Positions 23,672 to 31,351 of a DNA stretch of 41,179 nt are shown here, one piece after another. The notes beneath the pieces were generated by a model that did no database searches, was not told the origin of the DNA, and worked only from the letters and a program-made list of their open reading frames with translations. Within the stretch, counting starts at the first letter, position 1. The number at the start of each line of letters is the position of its first letter. Both the position numbers and the translations under genes were made by a program. Source of the DNA: an uncultured Pelagibacteraceae bacterium (lineage in GTDB: Bacteria; Pseudomonadota; Alphaproteobacteria; Pelagibacterales; Pelagibacteraceae); NCBI GenBank assembly GCA_902591025.1, contig CACIZB010000006.1, positions 1 to 41,179 of the forward strand. Reading direction: 5' to 3'.

Positions 23672-24307
23672 ATGAATAAATTTAAAAAATTAATAATTGC
23701 TTGTGATGGTGAGTCCGCAAGTGGCAAGAGCACTGCTGCTAAACTGATCTCGAAAAAATATGGATTATTATTGATCAATTCTGGATTATTTTACAGATAT
23801 GGGTCCAAATTATTAATTCAAAATAAACCAAAAAATATAATTTCATTTTTAGAAAAGAAATTTAAAAATGTTTCCTACAAAAGTATTGCTAATAAAAATT
23901 TGCATAGTGAGGAAATAAGTAATCATGTGGCTCAGTTAGCTAAAAATAAAAGATTTAGAGAAATAGTAAACAGATGCCAAAAAAAGATTATTAAGAATAA
24001 TAAGAAAATTTGTGTAGAAGGTAGAGACATAGCTAGTAAAATTTTATCAAAGAATCCAAAATATGATTTAGCTTTTTATTTTAAATGCAATGTTAATATA
24101 GCTGGTTATAGAAGATGGCTTGATTTAAAAAAAAAAGTCTCTTTAAGAAAAGTAAAAAAAGCTTTGTATCAAAGAACTCAAATAGATAAAAAAAGAAAAA
24201 ATAGTCCTCTTATAAAAGTAAAAGATGCAATCTTAATTAGAACAGATAAATTATCGAAAAAACAAGTTTTGGCTAAAATGTCTAAATTTATTGAAAAATT
24301 AAATTAA
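23672..24307 (+). CDS. cmk: (d)CMP kinase
   Basis: Phosphorylates CMP and dCMP with ATP in pyrimidine nucleotide salvage and RNA turnover. The P-loop is DGESASGKST (residues 12-21). SGLFYRYG corresponds to the usual TGAMYR, CVEGRDIAS is the CMP-binding block, and RTQIDKKRKNSPL is the lid motif (normally RDxxDxxRxxSPL). At 211 residues it is slightly shorter than E. coli Cmk (227), and the sequence is divergent and lysine-rich. In many bacteria cmk precedes rpsA; here it stands alone and converges with the MFS gene, 2 bases between the stop codons. Confidence 0.9.
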   Translation: MNKFKKLIIACDGESASGKSTAAKLISKKYGLLLINSGLFYRYGSKLLIQNKPKNIISFLEKKFKNVSYKSIANKNLHSEEISNHVAQLAKNKRFREIVNRCQKKIIKNNKKICVEGRDIASKILSKNPKYDLAFYFKCNVNIAGYRRWLDLKKKVSLRKVKKALYQRTQIDKKRKNSPLIKVKDAILIRTDKLSKKQVLAKMSKFIEKLN

Positions 24308-24309
24308 TT

Positions 24310-25638
24310 TTATATTTGTTCCTTTTTATATTTAACTCCTTTTCTCTCCAATATTTCTTTTACTTTATCTGAATAAGGTTCTTCAATATGTTCTGTAGTT
24401 GGATTAAGTTCTATCCCAGCAGGAGTTATAGTTTGAGGCATTGCAACAAATTGTGAGTCTGGATTATCTACGGTTTGTCTTGATTTCATTCTATAAATTC
24501 CAAAAAAACCAATTAATGTATGGAAGAAAAATAAAAATATAAAAAATCCATTTGGACCTACGAGGTCCATAAAAATTGAACATAAAAAGGGACCACTTAT
24601 TGCACCAAGTCCAAATGCGAATTGAAGTCCTGCTCCTGCTGCTACAAATTTATCTTTTGATATATAGTCATTTGTATGAGCTAAAATTAAAGAAAACATA
24701 GGTAAACTACAAAATGAAAATAAAATAAAAAAGATATAAAACCAAGTTTTACTAGTTGCAAGATCTCCAGGTAAATACATTTGTCCAGAAACAATAATTG
24801 CCATTATTGAAAAAATTGCTGCACCAAATGTACTAAAAACTGTTACTTTTCTTCTATCATATAAATCAGATATTTTTCCTATTGGAAATTGAGCGATAGC
24901 ACCTGAAACAGCTAATAGAAAAGTTACAATTGATATTTCTAATATAGAAAAATTCATTGAACTTGCATAAACTGCTAAGAGTGTGAATAAAGCAGATTGA
25001 ATAGTTCCATAAAAAAGAGAGCTGATCATTCCAAAAGGAGATGCATTATAAAGCTCTTTTAGTTTCATTGCCTTAATACTTTTAAAAGTTGGTGGTTTTT
25101 TTTTAGTTAATAAAATCGGTATCAAAGCTGCCGAAGTTATTACAGAAACTAGTATAAATGGTTGAAAGTTTTTTGGAGTACTAAAATTTAGAAAAAACAT
25201 ACCAATACCTAAAGAACCATAAAGTATCACCATGTAAACAGATAGAACACTTCCTCTATTTTTGTTACTAGATCTATCGTTTAACCAACTTTCAGCAACA
25301 GTATAAATACAAACCATACTTAAACCAGTTAATACTCTTAACAAAAACCATACGAAAGGACTAATAATTATTGAGTGAATTAAAATTACTAAAGATGCTA
25401 AAGATGCAAATGCAGCAAAAACTCTTATATGTCCGACTCGAGAGATTATCATCGGAATTGTAGCTGCACCGATGAAGTAGCCAACAAAATATCCAGACAT
25501 CATAAAGCCAGTGGAAGTTAAAGAGAATTCTTCTTGGACCGCTCTCACTCCAAGTAGAGAGCCTTGAAATCCATAAGCCATCATTATAAAGCTCATTCCA
25601 AGGAATAGTGCCCAAGAATTTTTTAAAACTTTGTTCAT
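24310..25638 (-). CDS. MFS transporter (YcaD-like)
   Basis: A 12-helix major facilitator of 442 residues. The layout suits the YcaD/COG0477 group: FQGSLLGVRAVQEEF at the start, SGYFVGYFIGAA in helix 2, CIYTVAESWLNDRSS after helix 4 and PIGKISDLYDRRKV between helices 8 and 9 (the MFS loop motif). After helix 12 a soluble tail of about 60 residues follows (MPQTITPAGIELNPTT and on, ending ERKGVKYKKEQ). The substrate is unknown. It has its own promoter candidate in the 56-base gap before it, so it need not be cotranscribed with gshAB. Confidence 0.88.
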   Translation of the reverse strand: MNKVLKNSWALFLGMSFIMMAYGFQGSLLGVRAVQEEFSLTSTGFMMSGYFVGYFIGAATIPMIISRVGHIRVFAAFASLASLVILIHSIIISPFVWFLLRVLTGLSMVCIYTVAESWLNDRSSNKNRGSVLSVYMVILYGSLGIGMFFLNFSTPKNFQPFILVSVITSAALIPILLTKKKPPTFKSIKAMKLKELYNASPFGMISSLFYGTIQSALFTLLAVYASSMNFSILEISIVTFLLAVSGAIAQFPIGKISDLYDRRKVTVFSTFGAAIFSIMAIIVSGQMYLPGDLATSKTWFYIFFILFSFCSLPMFSLILAHTNDYISKDKFVAAGAGLQFAFGLGAISGPFLCSIFMDLVGPNGFFIFLFFFHTLIGFFGIYRMKSRQTVDNPDSQFVAMPQTITPAGIELNPTTEHIEEPYSDKVKEILERKGVKYKKEQI

Positions 25639-25664
25639 AAAATTGCAGTAACTATTTGCGATCT

Positions 25665-25693
25665 ATTATTAAATCAAGTCTTAATTGTGACAA
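25665..25693 (-). promoter_or_regulatory. Promoter candidate for the MFS gene
   Basis: Reading leftward, TTGTCA (25693-25688) and AATAAT (25670-25665) are each one base off the sigma-70 consensus and are separated by 17 bases. Transcription would start near 25658, about 20 bases before the MFS ATG at 25638. This is the best-spaced promoter I found in the window. Confidence 0.6.
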
Positions 25694-25694
25694 G

Positions 25695-26573
25695 TTAAGA
25701 GTTTTTAAGCTTTAGAAATGAGTGAACTCCTATAGTTGTAATTATAATAATACCTCCAACAAGCGTCTCTACGCTTGGCTGTTCTTTTATAAAATACCAG
25801 ACCCAAATTGGACCTATTATCGTTTCTAACAGGAAAAATAAATTTACTTCTGCAGCAGTTATAAATCTTGGTGCAATAGTTACTAAAACAAAAGGTATTG
25901 CAACGCAAATTACACACATTAGTGGGACGATATAAATATCTGTTCCCACAAGTATGAAGCTTTCAATAAAAAATAAAGCAAATAATGCAACAAATAACTT
26001 ACCAACTACTGCAGCTGGTACTAAATTTTTAGCTTTACCCGACCTAATCGTTATAGCACCAACTGCTAAACCTGTTGCGGTGATAAAACCTAAAATATCT
26101 CCGAAAAAATTTCCTACACTTATAGAGTCAAAAAAAATAAAGATAACAGCTAAAAAAGTTATTAAAATTGATATCCAAGTTTTATTATCAGGGGGTTCTT
26201 TTAGAAAAATTGCACCTAAGACTGCCGATAACATTGGAGCAGTGGCTACCATTATGAGAGTGTTAGAAACATTAGTATTTTGAATAGAAACTACAAAGGT
26301 AACATTAGTAATACTAAATGTAATAATATAAATTATTCCATGTAACCCACTAGCAAATAAAATTTTAAAAAAATTTAGTTTATAAATAACAAGCATTCCA
26401 AAAAAAACTGTAAAAAAGGGTATGATACCTCGATAAAAAACTAATCCCCATGTATCAATATAGGACAATCTAATAAATAAAGAATCTGGCGTAATAAACA
26501 TTACTGCAACAAAAGCAAGTAAAGAACCTTTTTGTTGATCAGTTAAATTATTCAAGCTTTTAAATCTTTCCAA
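25695..26573 (-). CDS. DMT (EamA) family transporter in the glutathione operon
   Basis: A ten-helix DMT protein of 292 residues. The first repeat ends in TNVSNTLIMVATAPMLSAVLGAIFLKEPPD (shown in part) and the second in FLLETIIGPIWVWYFIKEQPS followed by LVGGIIIITT, much like the fragment at the left edge of the window. The start lies inside the end of gshB (22-base overlap), so it is almost certainly translated from the gshA-gshB mRNA. Export of glutathione, gamma-glutamylcysteine or a conjugate is a sensible guess from this coupling, but DMT proteins are varied and nothing in the sequence shows the cargo. Confidence 0.9.
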   Translation of the reverse strand: MERFKSLNNLTDQQKGSLLAFVAVMFITPDSLFIRLSYIDTWGLVFYRGIIPFFTVFFGMLVIYKLNFFKILFASGLHGIIYIITFSITNVTFVVSIQNTNVSNTLIMVATAPMLSAVLGAIFLKEPPDNKTWISILITFLAVIFIFFDSISVGNFFGDILGFITATGLAVGAITIRSGKAKNLVPAAVVGKLFVALFALFFIESFILVGTDIYIVPLMCVICVAIPFVLVTIAPRFITAAEVNLFFLLETIIGPIWVWYFIKEQPSVETLVGGIIIITTIGVHSFLKLKNS

Positions 26574-27478
26574 AAAGTTTTAGCAAGGTTTATATTTGAC
26601 AAATCGTAAAAAGTTTTTAGTCCAGTTGGCGAGGTAACATTGATATCACCATTAAGTTTTTGACCAATAAAATCAATACCTGCAAAAAAAATTTTTTTTT
26701 GTTTAAGATCTTTTGCGATATAATTAGATATTCTAGTCTCTTTTTTGGTTAATTTAGTAATAATAGGTTTTGCACCCTTGCTCATATTACTTAAAAAAGA
26801 ATTCTTTCTTGGAATTCTTGAGATAGCGCCTCTTACTTTACCATTTATGATAAAAACCCTTTTATCACCTTTTCTTATATCAGGTAAAAATTTTTGACAC
26901 ATAATGTGATCATATTTTCTAATAAACTTATTAATAAGATTAAATTTGAACTTATCTAACAAATAAATATCATTTCCACCAAAGCTATGAATAGGTTTTA
27001 TAACTACTCTTTTACATCTTTTAAAAAAATTTTTAATTTCAGAAATATTCTGCGTAAAGATAGTAGGTGGCATAAATTTTAGAAACTTAGCAGAATAAAA
27101 TTTCTCTGATATGTTTCTTATTGATGTTGGATCATTAATAATTTTTACCTTATTTTTGATATTCTCTAATATGAATGTAGTTGAAATATATTCAAGATTA
27201 AATGGAGGATCTTGTCTTATAAGTATAAACTTACATTTAATGAGATCTAATTTTTGACTTTTGATTATTTTATAAAAATTTTTATTAGTATAACTAAATT
27301 TAACAAAAGAGCCTTTGGCAACTACCTTTTTATTAATAATTGATAAGTTTTTTGGAGTAAAATAAAATAATTTATAATTTTTATTTTGAATTTCGTTAGC
27401 CAAAAAAATAGTCGTATCAGTTTTTGGGTTTAATTGAGAAGGATGATTTCCTTGAATTGCAATAATTTTATTTGTCAT
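26552..27478 (-). CDS. gshB: Glutathione synthetase
   Basis: An ATP-grasp ligase joining glycine to gamma-glutamylcysteine to make glutathione. The proteobacterial GshB pattern is visible: LIRQDPPFNLEYISTTFILE, INDPTSIRNISEKFYSAKF, then VIKPIHSFGGNDI, KGDKRVFIINGKVRGAISR and FAGIDFIGQKLNGDINVTSPTG (in parts). At 308 residues it is of normal length. The usual RxPxxxD-type loop is RIPRKNSFLSN. The start overlaps gshA by 11 bases. Because it uses glycine, its flux is tied to the same pool sensed by the gcv riboswitch. Confidence 0.93.
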   Translation of the reverse strand: MTNKIIAIQGNHPSQLNPKTDTTIFLANEIQNKNYKLFYFTPKNLSIINKKVVAKGSFVKFSYTNKNFYKIIKSQKLDLIKCKFILIRQDPPFNLEYISTTFILENIKNKVKIINDPTSIRNISEKFYSAKFLKFMPPTIFTQNISEIKNFFKRCKRVVIKPIHSFGGNDIYLLDKFKFNLINKFIRKYDHIMCQKFLPDIRKGDKRVFIINGKVRGAISRIPRKNSFLSNMSKGAKPIITKLTKKETRISNYIAKDLKQKKIFFAGIDFIGQKLNGDINVTSPTGLKTFYDLSNINLAKTFWKDLKA

Positions 27479-28763
27479 ATAATTCTTTTAAATTTTCATT
27501 TTTTGAAAATTTATTCATCATATGTTCAGCATTTGTAATCTTATTATCTATTATCTTTTGTAAATGATTTAAAAATATAGTTTCATTTTTTCCTGATTTA
27601 TTTAATACATCTCTATTCTCCAGACCTTTTTTTGAAAGATCTAATAGAATTGACGACCAGTATAGAAGATCTTTACCCATTAACTGGGTATTAAAACCTT
27701 TGTATGGTGCTTCCAAATACGCATTAATTATTTTGTCTTTATCCCAAGAAGAAATTAAATCATAAACTTCGTCCAAATTTCCGTATAATATTCCAACAAA
27801 AAAAGCAGGCCCAGCACATAAACAATCCCAGCCACATGTATCCATAGATCTAACTTCAATATATTTCTTTAATCTATTTTCTGTAAAAATTGTGCTCAAG
27901 TGATTAGATAAATCAATTTCATCTGGAATTCTATTATCAATCTCTTTTATTTTTCCATCCATAAAATCTTTAAAAGTATACTTATTTCCAGAGATATATT
28001 TTTCGTCTTTCATGATAAATAACAGTCGTTGTTTCATTATATAATCAGCGTATTTTTCAAAATCTAATTTTTCTAAAAATAGTTTTGGTAAACCACCTCT
28101 AGAAGTATTTTGCCAGACTTTAGATCGGTATGAAAGATATTTACTATTTTTTTTCTCAACAATTGATGAATTTGCAAATAAACTAATAGTAAGCGGAACT
28201 ATTGAATTTGCTATTTGAAATTTTTTTAAAAAATCATCTTCAGACTCATAATCAATATTTAGCTGTGTTCCACAAGTTCGGTACATCATATCTAAACTTA
28301 GTCTGCCATTTTTTGGCATATCTTTTGTCATTATTTTGTATCTTTGCTTAGGATTATTCGGAATTTCGTCTAACTTTGATATGGGATCAAAACCAGCACT
28401 AACAATATTTATGTTTAATTTTTTTGTTACTTGTTTTAATTCAAAAAGATAATCATAGGATTCAGCACATCCTTCATGAATATTATTTAATTTATCACCA
28501 GACAATTCAATTTGATTTCCGGGCTCTAAAGTAATATTTTTACCATCTTTGTTAAGACCAATAATATTCTTTTCTTCTAAAATCGGATTCCATCCAAACT
28601 CCAGCAGAGCTTCAAACATTTTTTTTATTTTTGAATAATTAACTCTTGAATTATCTTGACTATTGAATAAAAATTTTTCGTGTTCAATACCTATTTTAAA
28701 ATCTTTAGTTTTTTTAATGCCTGAATTAAAATATTCAATTATATGCTCTTTGGAAATGATCAT
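27468..28763 (-). CDS. gshA: Glutamate-cysteine ligase (plant/alphaproteobacterial type)
   Basis: Makes gamma-glutamylcysteine from glutamate and cysteine with ATP, the first step to glutathione. At 431 residues it belongs to the GCS2-like class of plants and alphaproteobacteria. Signs are FKIGIEHEKFLF near the N-terminus, LEPGNQIELSG (the glutamate/metal site), DMMYRTCGTQLNIDYESE, and the late YIEVRSMDTCGWDCLCAGPAFFVGILYG region with its several cysteines. It starts 31 bases after the HD-domain gene and overlaps gshB by 11 bases. Redox control through the cysteines, as known for the plant enzyme, is possible but not shown. Confidence 0.93.
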   Translation of the reverse strand: MIISKEHIIEYFNSGIKKTKDFKIGIEHEKFLFNSQDNSRVNYSKIKKMFEALLEFGWNPILEEKNIIGLNKDGKNITLEPGNQIELSGDKLNNIHEGCAESYDYLFELKQVTKKLNINIVSAGFDPISKLDEIPNNPKQRYKIMTKDMPKNGRLSLDMMYRTCGTQLNIDYESEDDFLKKFQIANSIVPLTISLFANSSIVEKKNSKYLSYRSKVWQNTSRGGLPKLFLEKLDFEKYADYIMKQRLLFIMKDEKYISGNKYTFKDFMDGKIKEIDNRIPDEIDLSNHLSTIFTENRLKKYIEVRSMDTCGWDCLCAGPAFFVGILYGNLDEVYDLISSWDKDKIINAYLEAPYKGFNTQLMGKDLLYWSSILLDLSKKGLENRDVLNKSGKNETIFLNHLQKIIDNKITNAEHMMNKFSKNENLKELYDK

Positions 28764-28794
28764 AAGACAACTAATAATACTTTATTGGTAAATT

Positions 28795-29352
28795 TTAAAT
28801 AACAGAATACGGCTTTCTTGAAAAAATTTTTATTACCATAGGTTTAAAGAAATCTAATGGAAATGATATGTAATTTGGGTCAAAAGAATTTTGATCGTAA
28901 TTTTCACAAAAATTAATAGTGTCTTTATAATATTTATGATCTTTATATTTATCTCTCCTATTTTTATCTCCACCTAAATGATGAGCGTAATAAAACATCT
29001 GGAATTCACCATGTTTTTCAATTATCCAGTGTGTCCTCTCAGAAACATAGGGTTTAAGAATTGATGCTGCATATTCTGAATGATTCATTGGGGCTAATTC
29101 ATCACCAATATCATGCAACAAAGCTGCAACCACCATTTCTTCATTTTCATTTGCTTTATACGCTCTTGTGGCACTCTGCAATGAATGTTCTAATCTAGAG
29201 ATTTGATAACCTTCTAGTGTGTCGGTAAGACTAGATAAAAATTTTAATATCCTTTCGGCAGTTTTACTAGCAAAATCTTTTTCGTTTTTATCTAACAAAA
29301 GATAATCCTCTTTAGTTCCATTTTTCATTTCTGTAAAACTTACTTTTTTCAT
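28795..29352 (-). CDS. HD-domain protein, possible mixed-valent di-iron oxygenase of the PhnZ/TmpB group
   Basis: A 185-residue single-domain HD protein. Metal-ligand candidates occur in the order known for PhnZ-like HD oxygenases: H56 in RLEHSLQSATRA, H80-D81 in ALLHDIGD, H91 in MNHSEYAA, H114 in IEKHGEFQ, and D153 or D158 near the end. Six such ligands and the EHSLQ-ATRA segment resemble this oxygenase group more than ordinary HD phosphohydrolases. The YxxE pair I recall as phosphonate-specific in PhnZ is not seen, so the substrate is unknown. It starts 3 bases after the purF stop, and gshA follows 31 bases downstream, so expression is tied to both. Confidence 0.78.
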   Translation of the reverse strand: MKKVSFTEMKNGTKEDYLLLDKNEKDFASKTAERILKFLSSLTDTLEGYQISRLEHSLQSATRAYKANENEEMVVAALLHDIGDELAPMNHSEYAASILKPYVSERTHWIIEKHGEFQMFYYAHHLGGDKNRRDKYKDHKYYKDTINFCENYDQNSFDPNYISFPLDFFKPMVIKIFSRKPYSVI

Positions 29353-29355
29353 TAT

Positions 29356-30837
29356 TTAATTATATGTAGCCGTGCTTAATAACGATAGTTGAGTGATTTT
29401 ACTGTCACCAAGTTCATCGACAGGTTTTACAGGATAGTCGCCAGTGAAATAGTGATCTGTTAGTTGAGGATAGGTCTCATTCCTTCTATCAAAACCAATA
29501 GCTTTATATAAACCATTGATCGATAAAAATTTTAGAGATTTTGCACCAATATATTCACATATTTCATCATTAGATTTATTTGCTGCTAGCAATTCTTTTT
29601 TTGTAGGAGTATCTACTCCATAAAAATCTGGAAATTTTATTTCTGGACAAGCTATCATTACGTGAACCTCTTTTGCTCCAGCATCATATAACATTTTAAC
29701 AATTTTATGTGATGTAGTCCCTCTAACAAGAGAGTCATCAATAAGAATAATCTTTTTATTTTTTATTGTTGTTTCATTTGCATTTAACTTTAACTTTACA
29801 CCCAAACTTCTTATTTTTTGGCTTGGTTCGATAAAGGTTCGACCAACATAATGATTTCTTATTAAACCATGTTCAAAATTTATCTTAAGTTCCTGAGAAA
29901 AGCCAAGCGCAGCTGCATTTCCAGAATCAGGTACCGGTACTACAATATCAGCATTAATATTATTCTCTTTTGCTAGTTCTTTTCCCAAATTTTTTCTATG
30001 TTCATAAGCAGTTTTGTTATCTAGTAGACTATCTGGCCTTGAAAAGTAAATATATTCAAAAACACAAGGGCGCACTTTTTTTGGTGGGAAGGGTTTAATA
30101 CTGATCAATTTATTATTTTCTATTAACACAATTTCTCCATTTTCTACTTCTCTTAAAAATTTGGCACCAATTATATCTAACGCACAAGTTTCTGAGGCTA
30201 GTACATAACTATTTCCTAATTTACCTATTACCAAAGGTCTTATTCCATAAGGATCCCTTACTCCAATTAAAGAATTTTGAGTAAGCATCACCAATGCATA
30301 TCCTCCCTGAATTTGAAAAATAGCATCAACAACTTTATCTATTGTTTTTGATCTCTTAGATTTTGCAATTAGTTGAACAATAGTTTCTGTGTCAGATGTA
30401 GTATAAAAGATAGCACCTTCTTCAACGAGTTTATTTCTTAATGAAATTGAGTTTGTTAAATTTCCATTATGGGCAACCCCAATTCCTCCAGCATTTGTAT
30501 CAGCAAAAAAAGGCTGAATATTTCTTAAAGTATTATTTCCAGTCGTGCTGTATCGATTGTGGCCTATAGCATAATTGCCTTTAAGATTATTTAGAACCTT
30601 TTCCTTATTAAAATTATCACCCACTAATCCAAATCTTTTTTCAGAAAAATACTTCTTACCATCAAATGATACAATTCCACATCCTTCTTGACCTCTGTGC
30701 TGTAATGCATGAAGACCTAGAGCTGTTAAGGCCGATGCATCTTTGGCGTTACTTATACCAAATACTCCACACTCTTCACCCAATTTAGGATTATAGATCT
30801 TTAATTTTCTCTTTTGAATTTTGATATGTTTTTTCAT
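29356..30837 (-). CDS. purF: Amidophosphoribosyltransferase
   Basis: First committed enzyme of purine synthesis: moves ammonia from glutamine to PRPP. It has an N-terminal Ntn-glutaminase domain whose nucleophile would be C23 (GEECGVFGI) after removal of a 22-residue propeptide, then HRGQEGCGI, HNRYSTTG and the loop TSDTETIVQLI. The C-terminal phosphoribosyltransferase domain has the PRPP motif IILIDDSLVRGTTS. At 493 residues it is of normal size. The ATG at 30837 lies 47 bases inside cvpA; no later ATG precedes C23, though a non-ATG start inside the propeptide is possible. Confidence 0.96.
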   Translation of the reverse strand: MKKHIKIQKRKLKIYNPKLGEECGVFGISNAKDASALTALGLHALQHRGQEGCGIVSFDGKKYFSEKRFGLVGDNFNKEKVLNNLKGNYAIGHNRYSTTGNNTLRNIQPFFADTNAGGIGVAHNGNLTNSISLRNKLVEEGAIFYTTSDTETIVQLIAKSKRSKTIDKVVDAIFQIQGGYALVMLTQNSLIGVRDPYGIRPLVIGKLGNSYVLASETCALDIIGAKFLREVENGEIVLIENNKLISIKPFPPKKVRPCVFEYIYFSRPDSLLDNKTAYEHRKNLGKELAKENNINADIVVPVPDSGNAAALGFSQELKINFEHGLIRNHYVGRTFIEPSQKIRSLGVKLKLNANETTIKNKKIILIDDSLVRGTTSHKIVKMLYDAGAKEVHVMIACPEIKFPDFYGVDTPTKKELLAANKSNDEICEYIGAKSLKFLSINGLYKAIGFDRRNETYPQLTDHYFTGDYPVKPVDELGDSKITQLSLLSTATYN

Positions 30838-31351
30838 TAGGAAGTTCTTTTAATAAGTAATTACTACCTTTTTCTAAATATGGGAAGACGTATGATTTAT
30901 CTAAATTTATCGGCCATTTATCGTAATTATACACTATATGAACTCCTGAAAATATGAAGATACAGATAATATAAGCCCTAATAAATCCAAAAAAGAATCC
31001 AAACAGTGTATCTAAACTTCCGATTCCAGTGTAGCTTATTGCTTTACTGATGCCCCTATTTATCATCAGCACAATAAATATTACAATAATAAAAATTGTA
31101 ATTCCAAGCCCAATATCAAGAACATATTCATTATCAATGACACCCTTAAAATAAGGTTTTATCAAAGGGAATATTATTAAGGTTATTACATAAGCTAATA
31201 GCCATTTAGCCATAGACAAAATACTCAAAACAAAACCTTTTTTATAACATTTTACTAAAGATAAAATCGTGATGATTAAATAGATGAGATCAATAGAGGA
31301 GATGAAATCATAAAATTCTTTAAATACACCTTGCATTTGATTATTTTTCAA
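30791..31351 (-). CDS. cvpA: CvpA family membrane protein
   Basis: An inner-membrane protein with about four helices, 186 residues. The CvpA family is linked to envelope integrity and sits upstream of purF in most proteobacteria, as it does here. Visible marks are the first segment DLIYLIITILSLVKCYKKGFVLS, and the later GIGSLDTLFGFFFGFIRAYI, which matches the family's G-x-x-D-x-x-x-G-x-x-F-G pattern. It overlaps the RND gene before it by 11 bases and purF after it by 47 bases. Confidence 0.88.
   Translation of the reverse strand: MKNNQMQGVFKEFYDFISSIDLIYLIITILSLVKCYKKGFVLSILSMAKWLLAYVITLIIFPLIKPYFKGVIDNEYVLDIGLGITIFIIVIFIVLMINRGISKAISYTGIGSLDTLFGFFFGFIRAYIICIFIFSGVHIVYNYDKWPINLDKSYVFPYLEKGSNYLLKELPNEKTYQNSKEKIKDL

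Noticed and set aside
25954-26283. Rightward frame of 109 codons
   Set aside because: It lies opposite the DMT gene in the glutathione operon and is Lys/Thr/Pro-rich without a domain, as expected for an antisense shadow.
28795-29352. Firm call as phosphonate oxygenase PhnZ
   Set aside because: The general HD metal ligands fit, but the YxxE residues I recall for phosphonate binding are not visible and no phosphonate genes are nearby.
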